Shown: one piece after another, positions 52,403 to 62,605 of the stretch
Numbering within the stretch: the stretch's first letter is position 1
Layout: each line of letters opens with the position of its first letter
Source: Lawsonella clevelandensis
Lineage (GTDB): Bacteria > Actinomycetota > Actinomycetes > Mycobacteriales > Mycobacteriaceae
NCBI RefSeq assembly: GCF_001293125.1
Contig: NZ_CP009312.1
Span: 62,001-126,000 of the forward strand
Direction: 5' to 3'
DNA: 64,000 bases
Program-made: the position numbers and the translations under genes
Notes under the pieces: model-generated
The model's database searches: none
Told to the model about the DNA's origin: nothing
The model's input: only the letters and a program-made list of their open reading frames with translations

Positions 52403-54103
52403 TTAAGAATTCCAACGATCCATATTCCAGCCAACACTGGCAGCGGAACGGCCTTGCGTTACTCCTTGTAGACCAGGGCTGACGAATTGCCAGCGTGGCT
52501 GTACATATAGAGGAAGGGCGTATCCCATATCCAACAAGTACTGCTGAAGATTGGTCACTGTCTGGGCATAGACTGTGTTGCGATCAATACCGTCTTTTTG
52601 AATCGGCATGTCTTCGCCTTGGGTGTTGTTGAGACGAGTCACTCGCACAAACAGTTCCCGTGCGTCACCTTTACGGAAGTCGGGAAGACGATAAGGACTC
52701 AGTCCCACCAGGCCACTTGCCACATCGAAGGACCCGCCGGGACCGACCGCTCCGGCCGTTCCAAAAAGGCCTGCCTGTACATTTCCTGATGCGAGTATCT
52801 CGCCGGTATATGTTTCTGTTGGGGTGCCTACCACAGTGAACCCGCGGCTCTTACAAGCGTCTCCCATCATCTCAATGACGTGTTTAGCTCGCGATGAGGC
52901 TGCAGGGTAAACAATATTGACGCGTTGCTTTCGCGGCAGTTTGCGTAACGTTCCTTGCGTGTCGAGGTGGGTCCACTCGGATACTTGTCGTGCGACGGGA
53001 TCATTGCCGAGTGGAAGAATTGAGACGGCGGGCCGTCCTAGCACCTCAGGTGTCCCAGCTGCGCTTTGTTTATCTTTGGTGACGAACTCCTGAATGTGGG
53101 TACGTGAAACACAGGCAAGGAATGTCCGGCGAACTTGCGGGTCTGCGAAAAGCCCACGCGTCGAGAGCCGAAGTTGCATGATGTTTTCTGAAGAGACCGC
53201 GGCACTCGTCGCTCCTTCAGGTGCCGCCGGGTTGTTGTCGTCGTAGGCGATGTCTCCCACCTGCACATCACCATCCGTAATGTGTTGTTTGACGTTCGTA
53301 CCCGTCGAGTAGATGACGACTCTCCCAATGCGCGCCGGCTGCCCCCACCACTTGTCATTGCGTTCCAGGGTGATGGCGCCCTCTTCATCGATCCCCGTAA
53401 TCTTGTAGGGGCCAGATGAGACAAACCTGGAGAGATCTAGTGAGGGGCGATCAAAACGCCACCCTTTATTCCAAAACTCAGCAACTCGTGCGAGCCCTTC
53501 TGGATTGCTACCTGCCAGAAGCTCACGAAGATCTTTCACTCCCGTCGCTCGAGAGACAATATGCCAGGGCATGATGGTGCCGGCACCAAAAAGCGCCAAC
53601 CAATCTCGAGGCAACTGGCCTGACTGGAATACAATCTCGGCATGCTTTGACTGCGGGCTGCAGTTGATCGTTCCGATCTCGGATAGTCCAGGCATGGACA
53701 TCGCATTAAAGGGGCTGCCCTGTTGAGGATGCCGGGCCAACCAACTAAAAAGGACATCATCACAAGTAATTGGTTCCCCGTCGGAGAATTCGGCGCGGTC
53801 ATTAATATGCATCTCTACCCGGACAGGGGCCCCAAGTTTTACTTGGACTGTACCGAACTCGGTGTCAGCAAGTCTATTGCCAAGCCCGTCAAGGTAGGAG
53901 AAACCGATATTGACCCGTGGGAAAGCAGCTAGGCTCCCACCGGTATGGCCTGCGACCGTAGCAGCATTGTAATCGACAACGGGGCCATCTATGGCGTAGC
54001 CCACAGCTTCGCTCAGCCCACCCGTTGTACAGCCGGAGAGGCCAATAACAAGTGAGCAGATAGTACCGACGATGCCACAGTGGCGGAGAGCGGTGCTAGC
54101 CAT
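52403..54103 (-). CDS. Family 5 (oligopeptide-type) solute-binding lipoprotein
   Basis: The 566-residue protein has a lipoprotein signal peptide with lipobox IGLSGC (Cys25), then an extracytoplasmic SBP family 5 fold: INDRAEFSDGEPITCDDVLFS near residue 105, SGPYKITGIDEEGAITLERN in the middle and a C-terminal lobe. No permease or ATPase is nearby; it sits between secF and apt, as does the matching mycobacterial lipoprotein. Ligand unknown. Starts 12 bases after secF ends. Confidence 0.85.
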   Translation of the reverse strand: MASTALRHCGIVGTICSLVIGLSGCTTGGLSEAVGYAIDGPVVDYNAATVAGHTGGSLAAFPRVNIGFSYLDGLGNRLADTEFGTVQVKLGAPVRVEMHINDRAEFSDGEPITCDDVLFSWLARHPQQGSPFNAMSMPGLSEIGTINCSPQSKHAEIVFQSGQLPRDWLALFGAGTIMPWHIVSRATGVKDLRELLAGSNPEGLARVAEFWNKGWRFDRPSLDLSRFVSSGPYKITGIDEEGAITLERNDKWWGQPARIGRVVIYSTGTNVKQHITDGDVQVGDIAYDDNNPAAPEGATSAAVSSENIMQLRLSTRGLFADPQVRRTFLACVSRTHIQEFVTKDKQSAAGTPEVLGRPAVSILPLGNDPVARQVSEWTHLDTQGTLRKLPRKQRVNIVYPAASSRAKHVIEMMGDACKSRGFTVVGTPTETYTGEILASGNVQAGLFGTAGAVGPGGSFDVASGLVGLSPYRLPDFRKGDARELFVRVTRLNNTQGEDMPIQKDGIDRNTVYAQTVTNLQQYLLDMGYALPLYVQPRWQFVSPGLQGVTQGRSAASVGWNMDRWNS

Positions 54104-54114
54104 TGTGCATAGTC

Positions 54115-55233
54115 CTAGTGGGCAGCTGCAGCTACTGAATCCGTAGCGGAATCGGTGGTTCGTGCTTCCAGGACGGTCTTATCATGCTCTTGTACTTCGG
54201 TACGGAAGCGGTTCTTGGTGTCCACAACAAGCGGAGTGGCAAGGAAGACAGAAGCATATGTACCGGTCACGACACCAACGAGCTGGATCAATGCGAGATC
54301 CTGTAGTGTGCCGACACCTAGCATCCACACCGCAACGATCATCAGCGAGATGATGGGCAACACGGAGATGATAGTGGTGTTAATAGAACGCATAATGGTC
54401 TGGTTAATAGCCAGATTGGCACCTTCTGCGTAGGTATGCCGTTTGTGGCGAAGTGCAGCATCCGTGTTCTCTTGTACTTTGTCGAACACAACGACGGTGT
54501 CGTAGATGGAGAACGCAAGAATAGTAAGAAGACCGATCACTGTGGCAGGGGTGACTTCGAAGCCAATGAGCGAATAGACACCGGCTGTCGTGACAGTGCA
54601 GAACACCAATGATGCCAGTGAGGCGAATGCCATATCGCGCTCAAAGCGAACAGCAATGTACAGGCCCACAATAACGAGGAACACGAAGAGAGCCAACAGT
54701 GCTTTCTTTGTTACGGTGGATCCCCACGTGTTGGACACCGTGGAGTCACCGATGGCAGTAGCACCAGAATGCCCAGATGCATCTGCGGGCTCGAATGCCT
54801 CCCCGAGCTGCATCTTGACCTTCGCAATCTGATCATTGTTCAGGTGACGGGACTGGATCTCCACCATACGCCCGGAGCCTGAGCCGACCACCGCGACATT
54901 GGCGGGCTCGAATCCAAGGGTATCGGTGAAAACCTTCTCTACTTGGGCAATATCAACTTTCTCTGCGCCAATCGGCATATTGAGCTTCGATCCGCCGGTG
55001 AAGTCCACCCCGAAGGAGAACCCACGAATGATGATGGAAAGAATAGCGACAGCAATGATGACACCACTGACGATGTACCAGTTGCGGCGTTTGCCGACGA
55101 TGTTAAAGGCGCCGGTACCAGTGTAGAGACGGGTAAGGAGGGAGTGCCGTTGCTGTGCAGGGTCGTTTACAGCACCGTAGGTTTCGTCGAACTGTTCGGC
55201 ATCGACGTCGATAGGGGCAAGATTCTCTGCCAT
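54115..55233 (-). CDS. secF: Protein translocase subunit SecF
   Basis: Works with SecD using the proton gradient to help Sec export. The 372-residue protein has six predicted membrane helices, the first followed by FSFGVDFTGGSKLNMPIG, the characteristic SecF sequence, and the later FSIYDTVVVFDKVQEN and MRSINTTIISVLPI segments. The ATG at 55233 is one base after the secD stop (TAACATG). A soluble C-terminal tail follows the last helix. Confidence 0.96.
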   Translation of the reverse strand: MAENLAPIDVDAEQFDETYGAVNDPAQQRHSLLTRLYTGTGAFNIVGKRRNWYIVSGVIIAVAILSIIIRGFSFGVDFTGGSKLNMPIGAEKVDIAQVEKVFTDTLGFEPANVAVVGSGSGRMVEIQSRHLNNDQIAKVKMQLGEAFEPADASGHSGATAIGDSTVSNTWGSTVTKKALLALFVFLVIVGLYIAVRFERDMAFASLASLVFCTVTTAGVYSLIGFEVTPATVIGLLTILAFSIYDTVVVFDKVQENTDAALRHKRHTYAEGANLAINQTIMRSINTTIISVLPIISLMIVAVWMLGVGTLQDLALIQLVGVVTGTYASVFLATPLVVDTKNRFRTEVQEHDKTVLEARTTDSATDSVAAAAH

Positions 55234-55234
55234 G

Positions 55235-56929
55235 TTATTTCTCCTCTCCAGCCGTAGCCTCAGCAACCGGAATAGTATTGCGCTGTTGGACGAGGCGGGC
55301 AGCGGCTGCACGACGTTCTGCGGTGATCTCCTGCAGTTTGCCCAAACCGTTGAAGACGGGTTTCGACATGACCTTCAAGTGAGATGCCAAGAGCACAAGC
55401 GGGGACGTCACAATGAACACGATCAAGAGGTCGAAGACAGTGGTCAGACCAGTGGTGAAGGCGAAGCCACGCACCTCGCCAACAGCCAGCGTGTAGAGCA
55501 CGATAGCAGCGATAAAGGTGACAGCGTTGCCAGTGACTATGGTACGGCGCGCCTTTGCCCAGCCACGGGGTACCGCGGAGCGGAACGAGCGCCCCTCACG
55601 GATTTCGTCTTTAATTCGCTCGAAGAAGACCACGAAGGAGTCGGCTGTCGTACCGATACCAATGATGAGGCCCGCTACGCCGGAGAGGTCAAGGGTATAG
55701 CCAATCCACCGCCCCAGCAGCACAAGGCTGCCGTAGACCATGGCTCCTGTAGCGACGAGAGAAAGCATGGTGACGATTCCCAGTGCTCGGTAAACCACCA
55801 GCGCAAAAATGGCGACAAGGATAAGACCGACTAGGCCGGAGATCAGCCCCGCGTTGAGGGAAGCGATACCCAGCGTCGCGGGAATCGTGTCTACCTTGCC
55901 ACCAGGGGTTCCGTCGGGTGAGGAGAAGTTCAATGGCAGTGCACCGTACTTGAGGTTATTTGCCAGAGAGATGGCCTCAGCCGTGTTGAAGGGGCCAGTG
56001 ATTTGGGTATTGCCATTCTTGATGGGTTCCTGGATGGTGGGAGCGGACACCACACTGGAGTCCAACACCATGGCGACCTGCTGGCCGTTGTACGTCGTCG
56101 TCACCCGCGCCCAGGTATCCACACCTTTACCTTTAAAAGCGAAGGAAACGTAGGTGTGGCCCTGCTGATTGTTGAAGCCACCCTCTACGGTGTCTGCCTT
56201 GATGAAGGAACCATCGAGGCGTGGCCCGTTCGGGTTGTTGGGGTTAATGAGTGGGGCTGGGCCCAGAATGTATTTCTGCCCCTGGGAGTCACAGGTAATG
56301 AGAGGCCGTGAGGGATCGTCGTTACCAGCAAAACGGTCTGCAGAATGGCAGCTCAATTTGGTGGCATTCTCACGCAAGGTACGCAGTTGTTGGTCCGCTG
56401 CGAGCGGTTTACCGTTTTCTCCCTTGAGAGGAGCTTGGCGGAATTCCCGCAGAGCCTCAATTTCGCGTGCGCGGGCTTCAACAGAGGTTTCGTTAGGCCG
56501 AGCTTTCACCTTGGGTTGCTCGTCCACCTGGGTGGCATCCGGGCCGAGCGCTTCCATAACCGGGCGAACCACCAGTTTTGCGGTGGTACCAAGGTTACGA
56601 GCATCTTCAGCGCTAGTACCAGGAACGGCGATGACGAGATTTTTACCGTCGATCTGAACTTCCGAACCAGACACACCCATGCCGTTGACACGGTTCATAA
56701 GGATCGTCTGGGCTTGCTTCAGCTGATCTTCAGACGGGTTACCGGAAGGAGTCAGGGTAACGCGAGTACCACCTTGCAGGTCGATACCGAGTTTCGGTGT
56801 CGCTTTGCCATTTCCGGTAAAGAAAATGAGGCAGTACATCAGGATGACGAGAATCGTGAAGACACTCAAAAGAACATACTGAGTGGATTTCTTCGACGAT
56901 GGCGTCACGGTCGTGCGGTTAGCAGCCAC
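55235..56929 (-). CDS. secD: Protein translocase subunit SecD
   Basis: Partner of SecF. The 564-residue protein has helix 1 (about 18-38), LGIDLQGGTRVTLTP, a large extracytoplasmic domain (P1) and five C-terminal helices with GLIIGIGTTADSFVVFFERIKDE (core TADSFVVFFERIK). The GTG start has AAGGAG seven bases ahead. It follows yajC by 71 bases and is coupled to secF. Confidence 0.96.
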   Translation of the reverse strand: MAANRTTVTPSSKKSTQYVLLSVFTILVILMYCLIFFTGNGKATPKLGIDLQGGTRVTLTPSGNPSEDQLKQAQTILMNRVNGMGVSGSEVQIDGKNLVIAVPGTSAEDARNLGTTAKLVVRPVMEALGPDATQVDEQPKVKARPNETSVEARAREIEALREFRQAPLKGENGKPLAADQQLRTLRENATKLSCHSADRFAGNDDPSRPLITCDSQGQKYILGPAPLINPNNPNGPRLDGSFIKADTVEGGFNNQQGHTYVSFAFKGKGVDTWARVTTTYNGQQVAMVLDSSVVSAPTIQEPIKNGNTQITGPFNTAEAISLANNLKYGALPLNFSSPDGTPGGKVDTIPATLGIASLNAGLISGLVGLILVAIFALVVYRALGIVTMLSLVATGAMVYGSLVLLGRWIGYTLDLSGVAGLIIGIGTTADSFVVFFERIKDEIREGRSFRSAVPRGWAKARRTIVTGNAVTFIAAIVLYTLAVGEVRGFAFTTGLTTVFDLLIVFIVTSPLVLLASHLKVMSKPVFNGLGKLQEITAERRAAAARLVQQRNTIPVAEATAGEEK

Positions 56930-57000
56930 TGTCGTCGGACTCCTTTTAGTGACGTTTCGGCCAGAAAAGCCATTAGCCCTTCTAGATTACGGCCATTCGG

Positions 57001-57468
57001 CTACTTATCCGAATTCTCGGAGGGAGAGCCATTCGGGCGGTCGTCCTTGCCCTTATCCAAGTCTTCCAGGCCTTCAATGGTGTCAGGAATCTCAGGGGTC
57101 TCCGCATCCTTCCATTCCGGAGCGGAAGTGGGCTGTGCGGGGTCAGAAGCACTGTCAGCTGCGTCGATAGTAGCAGCCGCTTCGAGTTCTTCGTCGAGCT
57201 CGCTGGGGGAAGCTTCGACCTTGCCACGCACCGAGTTGAGATCCCAGGTGGTGACGATGCCGTCAGCAATCATGAGGTCAATCTTGGTGTCAGATACCTT
57301 GACGACAGTACCATAAAGGCCAGCGGTGGTGGACACCTCATCCCCGGGCAGTAGTTCGGTGAGCATATTGTAGCGTTGTTCCATCATCTTCTTCTGCTTG
57401 CGACTGCCAAACAGCATGAAGACGATCATCGCAACAACGAGGATAATGAGCATAATTGAACCGGTCAT
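57001..57468 (-). CDS. yajC: Sec translocase accessory subunit YajC
   Basis: Small single-pass membrane protein of the SecDF-YajC complex. The 155 residues have an N-terminal helix (MLIILVVAMIVFMLFG), the conserved RKQKKMMEQR and LLPGDEVSTTAGLYGTVV, and an acidic, Pro-rich C-terminal tail longer than in E. coli. It is between ruvB and secD, the standard order. Confidence 0.94.
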   Translation of the reverse strand: MTGSIMLIILVVAMIVFMLFGSRKQKKMMEQRYNMLTELLPGDEVSTTAGLYGTVVKVSDTKIDLMIADGIVTTWDLNSVRGKVEASPSELDEELEAAATIDAADSASDPAQPTSAPEWKDAETPEIPDTIEGLEDLDKGKDDRPNGSPSENSDK

Positions 57469-57562
57469 GTGTTCTCCATTCTCAATGGCGCAACGCGCCG
57501 AGGTTAGTGGTGTGGAACGGGGTCAAAACGCTTTCGCTCATCTGCCCGTCGTGTTTGCACCA

Positions 57563-58690
57563 TTACAGTGTGCCAGGATTATTGGAAAATAGCCCTGGTT
57601 GATTGTCACTTCCGGCCTTTTTACCGACTGGGGACGATGGGGCAGGGGTGAGTCCGAGGTGCTCCCACGCTTGTGGGGTAGCTACGCGCCCGCGCGGTGT
57701 ACGCGAGAGCATGCCAGCTCTCACGAGGAAAGGCTCACAGACTTCTTCGATGGTGTTCGGCTCCTCCCCCACCGCAACAGCAATGGTGGAAAGACCGACT
57801 GGACCGCCGTTATACATGCGGATAATTGCGTCCAAGACGGCGGTGTCGAGACGATCTAGACCTAACTCGTCGACGTCATAAACAGCGAGAGCAGCACGTG
57901 CAACTGTACGGTCAATATGGCCTTGCGACCGAACATCGGCATAGTCACGGACCCGTCGCAGAAGACGATTTGCGATGCGCGGTGTACCTCGTGAGCGGGA
58001 TGCGATCTCCCCTGCTCCACTCGGCACAATGTCGATGTCGAGGATACTGGCTGAGCGGTGAATAATCTCCTCCAGTTGCTCAACATCATAGAAGTCCATG
58101 TAGCCGGTGTAACCGAAGCGATCCCGCAATGGACTCGTCAATAAACCTGCTCGGGTCGTGGCTCCTACCAATGTGAATGGTGCCAAGCTGAGGGGAATTG
58201 AGGTAGCGCCTGGACCTTTACCCACCATCACGTCGATACGGAAATCCTCCATGGCTTGGTAGAGGATCTCTTCTGCGGGCCGCGAAATGCGATGGATTTC
58301 GTCGATGAAGAGAACATCGCCTTCCTGCAGGTTCGAAAGAATTGAGGCGAGATCACCCGGTCTTTCGAGCGCCGGACCGGAGGTACTCCGAAGGGCCGTC
58401 CCCATTTCTTTAGCGATAATCATCGCTAACGAGGTTTTCCCAAGACCCGGCGGACCGCTAAAGAGAATATGGTCGGGTACTACTCCCCTGCTTCGAGCGC
58501 TGCTGAGTACCAGATCGAGCTGTTCGCGCACTCGTTCTTGGCCAATGAAGGTGGTGAGGTCTGCTGGGCGTAGACTCAGTTCTTCGTTTTCCCCTCGCAA
58601 TGCTGCACCTGACAACACTCCCTCTGCTGCAGGAGTGTCACCCGCGGAGGAACGAGACGGGACGAAATCGTCCTCGGTGAATTCAATCAT
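57563..58690 (-). CDS. ruvB: Holliday junction branch migration helicase RuvB
   Basis: AAA+ motor driving branch migration with RuvA. The 375-residue protein has an unconserved N-terminus, [13 protein letters not shown], Walker [14 protein letters not shown] (about 79), Walker [11 protein letters not shown], sensor 1 GATTRAGLL and the C-terminal winged helix with PRTPRG-like [15 protein letters not shown]. The ATG overlaps ruvA by four bases (ATGA). Confidence 0.97.
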   Translation of the reverse strand: MIEFTEDDFVPSRSSAGDTPAAEGVLSGAALRGENEELSLRPADLTTFIGQERVREQLDLVLSSARSRGVVPDHILFSGPPGLGKTSLAMIIAKEMGTALRSTSGPALERPGDLASILSNLQEGDVLFIDEIHRISRPAEEILYQAMEDFRIDVMVGKGPGATSIPLSLAPFTLVGATTRAGLLTSPLRDRFGYTGYMDFYDVEQLEEIIHRSASILDIDIVPSGAGEIASRSRGTPRIANRLLRRVRDYADVRSQGHIDRTVARAALAVYDVDELGLDRLDTAVLDAIIRMYNGGPVGLSTIAVAVGEEPNTIEEVCEPFLVRAGMLSRTPRGRVATPQAWEHLGLTPAPSSPVGKKAGSDNQPGLFSNNPGTL

Positions 58691-59286
58691 GCTCGCCCTC
58701 CCAGGTGTAAGAGTGCCTTCCGGAGCACGGTGGCAGCATCCGCATCAGGGGTCGCCTGAAGCACTAATCCAATGGCTTTCTCGGTTTCTCGTTGCGAGAA
58801 GCCAAGGCCGGCGAGAGCTTCCGTCACTTCTGTAGCAACATTGGATTGGGTGGGTGCCAATAAAGTTGTGTCTTCGTCTCCACTGATCGTCTCGACCTTG
58901 TCCTTTAATTCAACGACCAGGCGTTCGGCGACACGTTTCCCTACCCCTGGTACTTTCTGCAGAGCTGCGGTATCGCTGTGGGACAGTGCTGCACACAGTT
59001 CTTGGGGATGGAGGACTGAGAGAATAGACAGCGCCATTCGTGGGCCGATGCCGGAGACTTTCTGTAGCAGCAAGAAGAGTTCCTGCTGATCGGGTTGAGC
59101 GAATCCGTAAAGCGTCAAGGAGTCTTCCCGCACGACCAACTCTGTCAGCACAGTGACAGTGCTTCCACGGGTGAATGTTGCCAAAGTATCCGGCGTAGCG
59201 AATACTCGGTATCCCACTCCCCCCTCCGTGATGATGACGCTGTCGAGCATAATCCGGTCAACTATACCGGTCAGAGAGGCGATCAC
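58687..59286 (-). CDS. ruvA: Holliday junction-binding protein RuvA
   Basis: Tetrameric junction-binding platform. The 199-residue protein has the N-terminal OB fold ([12 protein letters not shown]), two helix-hairpin-helix motifs ([14 protein letters not shown] and [15 protein letters not shown]) and a C-terminal RuvB-binding domain ([17 protein letters not shown]). The GTG start directly abuts the ruvC stop (TAAGTG). Confidence 0.97.
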   Translation of the reverse strand: MIASLTGIVDRIMLDSVIITEGGVGYRVFATPDTLATFTRGSTVTVLTELVVREDSLTLYGFAQPDQQELFLLLQKVSGIGPRMALSILSVLHPQELCAALSHSDTAALQKVPGVGKRVAERLVVELKDKVETISGDEDTTLLAPTQSNVATEVTEALAGLGFSQRETEKAIGLVLQATPDADAATVLRKALLHLGGRA

Positions 59287-59856
59287 TTATGGCTCCTTAC
59301 TACTCGGCAGCGGATGAACTCCCACGGGGTCAACAAGCGAGGACGTGGATTGCGTCGTCCGCAGTTTCTGTTGCAGGGGATGGCGCCATAGATGACAGAT
59401 AGCAATAGCTAACGCATCAGCAGCATCCGCAGGACGAGGCTGGTCAACTAACCCTAGGATACGCGTAACCATAGCAGTGACCTGTGACTTATCGGCTCGC
59501 CCATTGCCGGATACCGCAGCTTTTACTTCGCTCGGGGTGTAAAAGGTGACGGGAATATCGCGGCGAGCTGCCTCAGTTGCGGCAACTCCCGCCGCCATTG
59601 CTGTCCCCGCCGCAGTATTCCGGTTGTGCTGGGTAAACACTCGTTCAATGGCTACTGCCTCGGGGTGGTATCGGTCGAGAACCGCGGCAACACCTTCTGC
59701 TACAGCTAGTAGGCGCTGTGCGATATCGATGTCGGCAGGGGTACGAACCACGTCGACGGCAAGAGGTTTGACTGCGGTCCCACCATCACTCCGAACAACG
59801 CCAATACCACAACGAGTGAGGCCGGGGTCAATGCCCACAACACAGGTTTGGGTCAT
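59287..59856 (-). CDS. ruvC: Holliday junction resolvase RuvC
   Basis: Cuts Holliday junctions symmetrically. The 189-residue RNase H-like nuclease has the first catalytic Asp in [12 protein letters not shown], Glu in [10 protein letters not shown], and the last acids in [14 protein letters not shown]. It starts the ruvC-ruvA-ruvB unit; 69 bases separate it from yebC. Confidence 0.97.
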   Translation of the reverse strand: MTQTCVVGIDPGLTRCGIGVVRSDGGTAVKPLAVDVVRTPADIDIAQRLLAVAEGVAAVLDRYHPEAVAIERVFTQHNRNTAAGTAMAAGVAATEAARRDIPVTFYTPSEVKAAVSGNGRADKSQVTAMVTRILGLVDQPRPADAADALAIAICHLWRHPLQQKLRTTQSTSSLVDPVGVHPLPSSKEP

Positions 59857-59925
59857 GACTTCCGTTCCTCACTCGTCAGGGGGATGGGACGACGGACGTA
59901 TGTCCTCATCCGTTCAAACAACGAG

Positions 59926-60690
59926 TTAGTCCTCGTCGTCGTAAAGCTCTGCTGCTACCTCATCCGAGATCTGCATGTTGGTGTACACGTTTTGGACGTC
60001 GTCGCTTTCTTCGAGGGCATCGACGAGGCGAACAATCTTCTTGGCACCTTCCAGATCCAGCGGTACCTGCACATCGGCACGGAATTCAGCTTCGGCGGAA
60101 TCGTAGTCGAGACCGGCATCCTGCACAGCAGTTCGTACCGCAACGAGATCAGAGGAACCGCAGGTAACCTCGAAGGCTTCACCTTGGTCCGCTACTTCTT
60201 CGGCACCGGCATCGAGTACCGCCATCAGTACATCATCTTCGCTGATGCCGTCTTTCTTCTCGACGACGACAACGCCAACACGATTAAACAGGTAGCTCAC
60301 CGAGCCCGCATCGGCCATATTGCCCCCATTCCGGGACATGGCGATACGTACTTCGCCAGCAGCGCGGTTGCGATTGTCGGTGAGGCATTCGATGAGCACA
60401 GCGACACCGTTGGGGCCGTAGCCCTCATACATGATGGTTTCCCAGTCTGCACCACCGGCTTCTGCACCGGATCCACGCTTTACGGCACGGTCGATGTTGT
60501 CAGCGGGGACAGAGGACTTCTTAGCCTTCTGAATAGCGTCGTAGAGGGTAGGGTTACCGGCGGGGTCACCGCCACCGGTGCGTGCTGCTACTTCGATATT
60601 CTTGATGAGCTTGGCGAACATCTTGCCGCGCTTAGCGTCAATGGCAGCCTTTTTGTGTTTAGTCGTCGCCCATTTGGAGTGGCCACTCAT
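59926..60690 (-). CDS. yebC: YebC/TACO1-family translation-linked protein
   Basis: The 254-residue product begins [20 protein letters not shown], the family signature, with [21 protein letters not shown] and [19 protein letters not shown]. Members are described as transcription regulators and more recently as ribosome-associated factors easing proline-rich stalling; which holds here is open. GGAAAGGA precedes the ATG. It lies between pdxT and ruvC, the normal actinobacterial position. Confidence 0.95.
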   Translation of the reverse strand: MSGHSKWATTKHKKAAIDAKRGKMFAKLIKNIEVAARTGGGDPAGNPTLYDAIQKAKKSSVPADNIDRAVKRGSGAEAGGADWETIMYEGYGPNGVAVLIECLTDNRNRAAGEVRIAMSRNGGNMADAGSVSYLFNRVGVVVVEKKDGISEDDVLMAVLDAGAEEVADQGEAFEVTCGSSDLVAVRTAVQDAGLDYDSAEAEFRADVQVPLDLEGAKKIVRLVDALEESDDVQNVYTNMQISDEVAAELYDDED

Positions 60691-60718
60691 GGTGTCACGT
60701 CCTTTCCCTTTACGTGGT

Positions 60719-60758
60719 ACACGTGCCTGTCGTCAATCTTCCACAGGCGCTCACGTGT
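60719..60758. other. Nested inverted repeat in the yebC leader
   Basis: ACACGTG (60719-60725) and CACGTGT (60752-60758) flank an inner GCCTGT/ACAGGC stem (60725-60730 and 60743-60748) with a 12-base loop. This sits in the 135-base gap between pdxT and yebC, just upstream of the yebC ribosome site, followed by an AT-rich stretch. It could end pdxT transcription or form structure in the yebC leader. The role is unproven. Confidence 0.35.
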
Positions 60759-60825
60759 GCCCTGATATTTAAGGTGTTTAGTGAGTTATTTAAAATTTAC
60801 TGCCTAGCTGCCGAGCATACGGAAT

Positions 60826-61431
60826 TTACGCGGTGCCCTGCACGATTGATAGGAAGTACTGGTGGAAACGTCGATCCTCGACGAGTTCCGGGTGGAAGGA
60901 GGTTGCGAGCGCGGCGCCTTGCCGTACCGCCACCGGATTGGTCCTTCCCTGTGCGTCAGTGACGCTGCACAGAACATCCACTCCCTCTCCAACTTCTTCC
61001 ACCCATGGGGCGCGAATGAAGACAGCGCGGAACGGCTCAGCCCCCAGCGCTGCGATGGGAAGGTCGGTTTCGAATGAGTCAACCTGCCTGCCGAAGGCAT
61101 TACGCCGCACCGTCATATTCATGGTCCCAAAACTACGTGCATCAGCGCGTGTGTCCAGCACCTCTTTGGCCAAAAGAATCATACCAGCGCACGAACCGTA
61201 CACGGGAAGACCCTCAGAGAGGAGCTTAGCCATGGGATTCCACATGTCAAAAATGGTGAGGAGCTTACACAGGGTTGTCGATTCACCACCGGGGATGATG
61301 AGTCCATCGATACCGTCGAAATCGCGGGCAAGACGCACGCGCCGTACATCCACGCCGCATGCGTGCATTGCGTCAATATGTTCGGTGACGGCACCTTGGA
61401 CATCCAAGACGCCAATAAGCGGAGCAGTCAT
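60826..61431 (-). CDS. pdxT: Pyridoxal 5'-phosphate synthase glutaminase subunit
   Basis: Releases ammonia from glutamine for PdxS. The 201-residue class I amidotransferase has GVLDVQGAVTEH, LIIPGGESTTLCKL, the catalytic Cys in VYGSCAGMILLA and the catalytic His-Glu in SFHPEL. The start is the second of two consecutive ATGs (61434 or 61431). It follows pdxS after 149 bases, in which I see no clear gene; a weak TATATG box lies there. Confidence 0.95.
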   Translation of the reverse strand: MTAPLIGVLDVQGAVTEHIDAMHACGVDVRRVRLARDFDGIDGLIIPGGESTTLCKLLTIFDMWNPMAKLLSEGLPVYGSCAGMILLAKEVLDTRADARSFGTMNMTVRRNAFGRQVDSFETDLPIAALGAEPFRAVFIRAPWVEEVGEGVDVLCSVTDAQGRTNPVAVRQGAALATSFHPELVEDRRFHQYFLSIVQGTA

Positions 61432-61580
61432 CATGCTCTTTTCTCGTCGAAATGGGTAGGCAGGGTGGGTGTTCTCTGCCCAAATAGCGGAAGGGCAGGC
61501 AACGTCAGCAGCGAGCACATATACACTCGCAGGACGCCACTTGCCCTGCGCATATGGGGCTAAAGTCGGCCTCGTTGTTG

Positions 61581-62474
61581 CTACCAGCCGCGGTCAGCAA
61601 GTCGGTGGTCGACCGGCAGGTCATCCACATTGATGCCCACCATGGCTTCGCCAAGGTTACGGGAAACGTCGGCCACCACACTGGGGTCGTCGTACATCTT
61701 GGTGGCCTTCACAATGGCGGCAGCACGCTTCGCGGGGTCACCGGACTTGAAGATACCGGAGCCAACGAAGACACCATCTGCACCCAGCTGCATCATCATG
61801 GCAGCATCGGCGGGAGTGGCAATACCACCAGCGGTGAAAAGGACCACGGGGAGCTTGCCCTTTTCTGCCACATCCTTGACCAACTCGTAGGGGGCCTGCA
61901 GTTCTTTAGCAGCAACGTAAAGCTCATCCGGATCCATTGCCTGCAGCTTGCGGATTCCAGCGTTAATGGAGCGAATGTGGGTGACGGCATTCGAGACGTC
62001 ACCGGTACCTGCTTCACCCTTCGAACGAATCATGGCGGCGCCTTCGGTAATACGGCGAAGAGCCTCACCCAGGTTGGTGGCACCGCACACGAAGGGGACG
62101 GTGAAGTTCCACTTATTGATGTGGTTGCTGTAGTCAGCCGGGGTAAGAACTTCGGACTCATCGATGTAGTCGACACCGATAGCTTCCAGGACCTGGGCTT
62201 CCACGAAGTGACCAATACGAGCTTTCGCCATCACGGGGATGGTGACGGCTTCCTTAATTCCCTCGATCATGTCCGGATCGGACATGCGAGCGACGCCACC
62301 TTGTGCGCGAATGTCGGCAGGAACGCGCTCGAGGGCCATAACGGCAACCGCACCGGCATCTTCGGCAATACGAGCCTGCTCAGGGTTCACAACGTCCATA
62401 ATGACGCCGCCCTTGACCATCTCGGCCATGCCGCTCTTGACGCGGTAGGTACCCGTCTGATTCTCGTTGGTCAC
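61581..62474 (-). CDS. pdxS: Pyridoxal 5'-phosphate synthase lyase subunit
   Basis: Makes PLP from ribose 5-phosphate, glyceraldehyde 3-phosphate and ammonia, with PdxT. The 297-residue TIM barrel has [34 protein letters not shown], the Lys-containing [14 protein letters not shown] and GTGDVSNAV. The start is GTG with TAGGAG. No PdxR regulator gene is nearby. The 131-base gap upstream (62475-62605) contains only a short GATAG-taa-CTATC palindrome. Confidence 0.97.
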   Translation of the reverse strand: MTNENQTGTYRVKSGMAEMVKGGVIMDVVNPEQARIAEDAGAVAVMALERVPADIRAQGGVARMSDPDMIEGIKEAVTIPVMAKARIGHFVEAQVLEAIGVDYIDESEVLTPADYSNHINKWNFTVPFVCGATNLGEALRRITEGAAMIRSKGEAGTGDVSNAVTHIRSINAGIRKLQAMDPDELYVAAKELQAPYELVKDVAEKGKLPVVLFTAGGIATPADAAMMMQLGADGVFVGSGIFKSGDPAKRAAAIVKATKMYDDPSVVADVSRNLGEAMVGINVDDLPVDHRLADRGW

Positions 62475-62605
62475 AATGACTCCTAGTCTCTACGCACATA
62501 TCTCCCCCAGACACACGTGCTAAGGGAATATGCACAACACCATTAAAAGGGGGGTGGGGATAGTAACTATCTCTAACAGCTTAAACCACGTCGGTAAGAG
62601 GTGGG

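Noticed and set aside
59848-60765. Long plus-strand open frame opposite yebC (305 codons)
   Set aside because: Antisense to a conserved gene, with no start signal and no recognisable motif.
61554-62486. Long plus-strand open frame opposite pdxS (310 codons)
   Set aside because: Caused by codon bias of pdxS on the other strand; His/Gly/Asn-rich composition and no recognisable motif.
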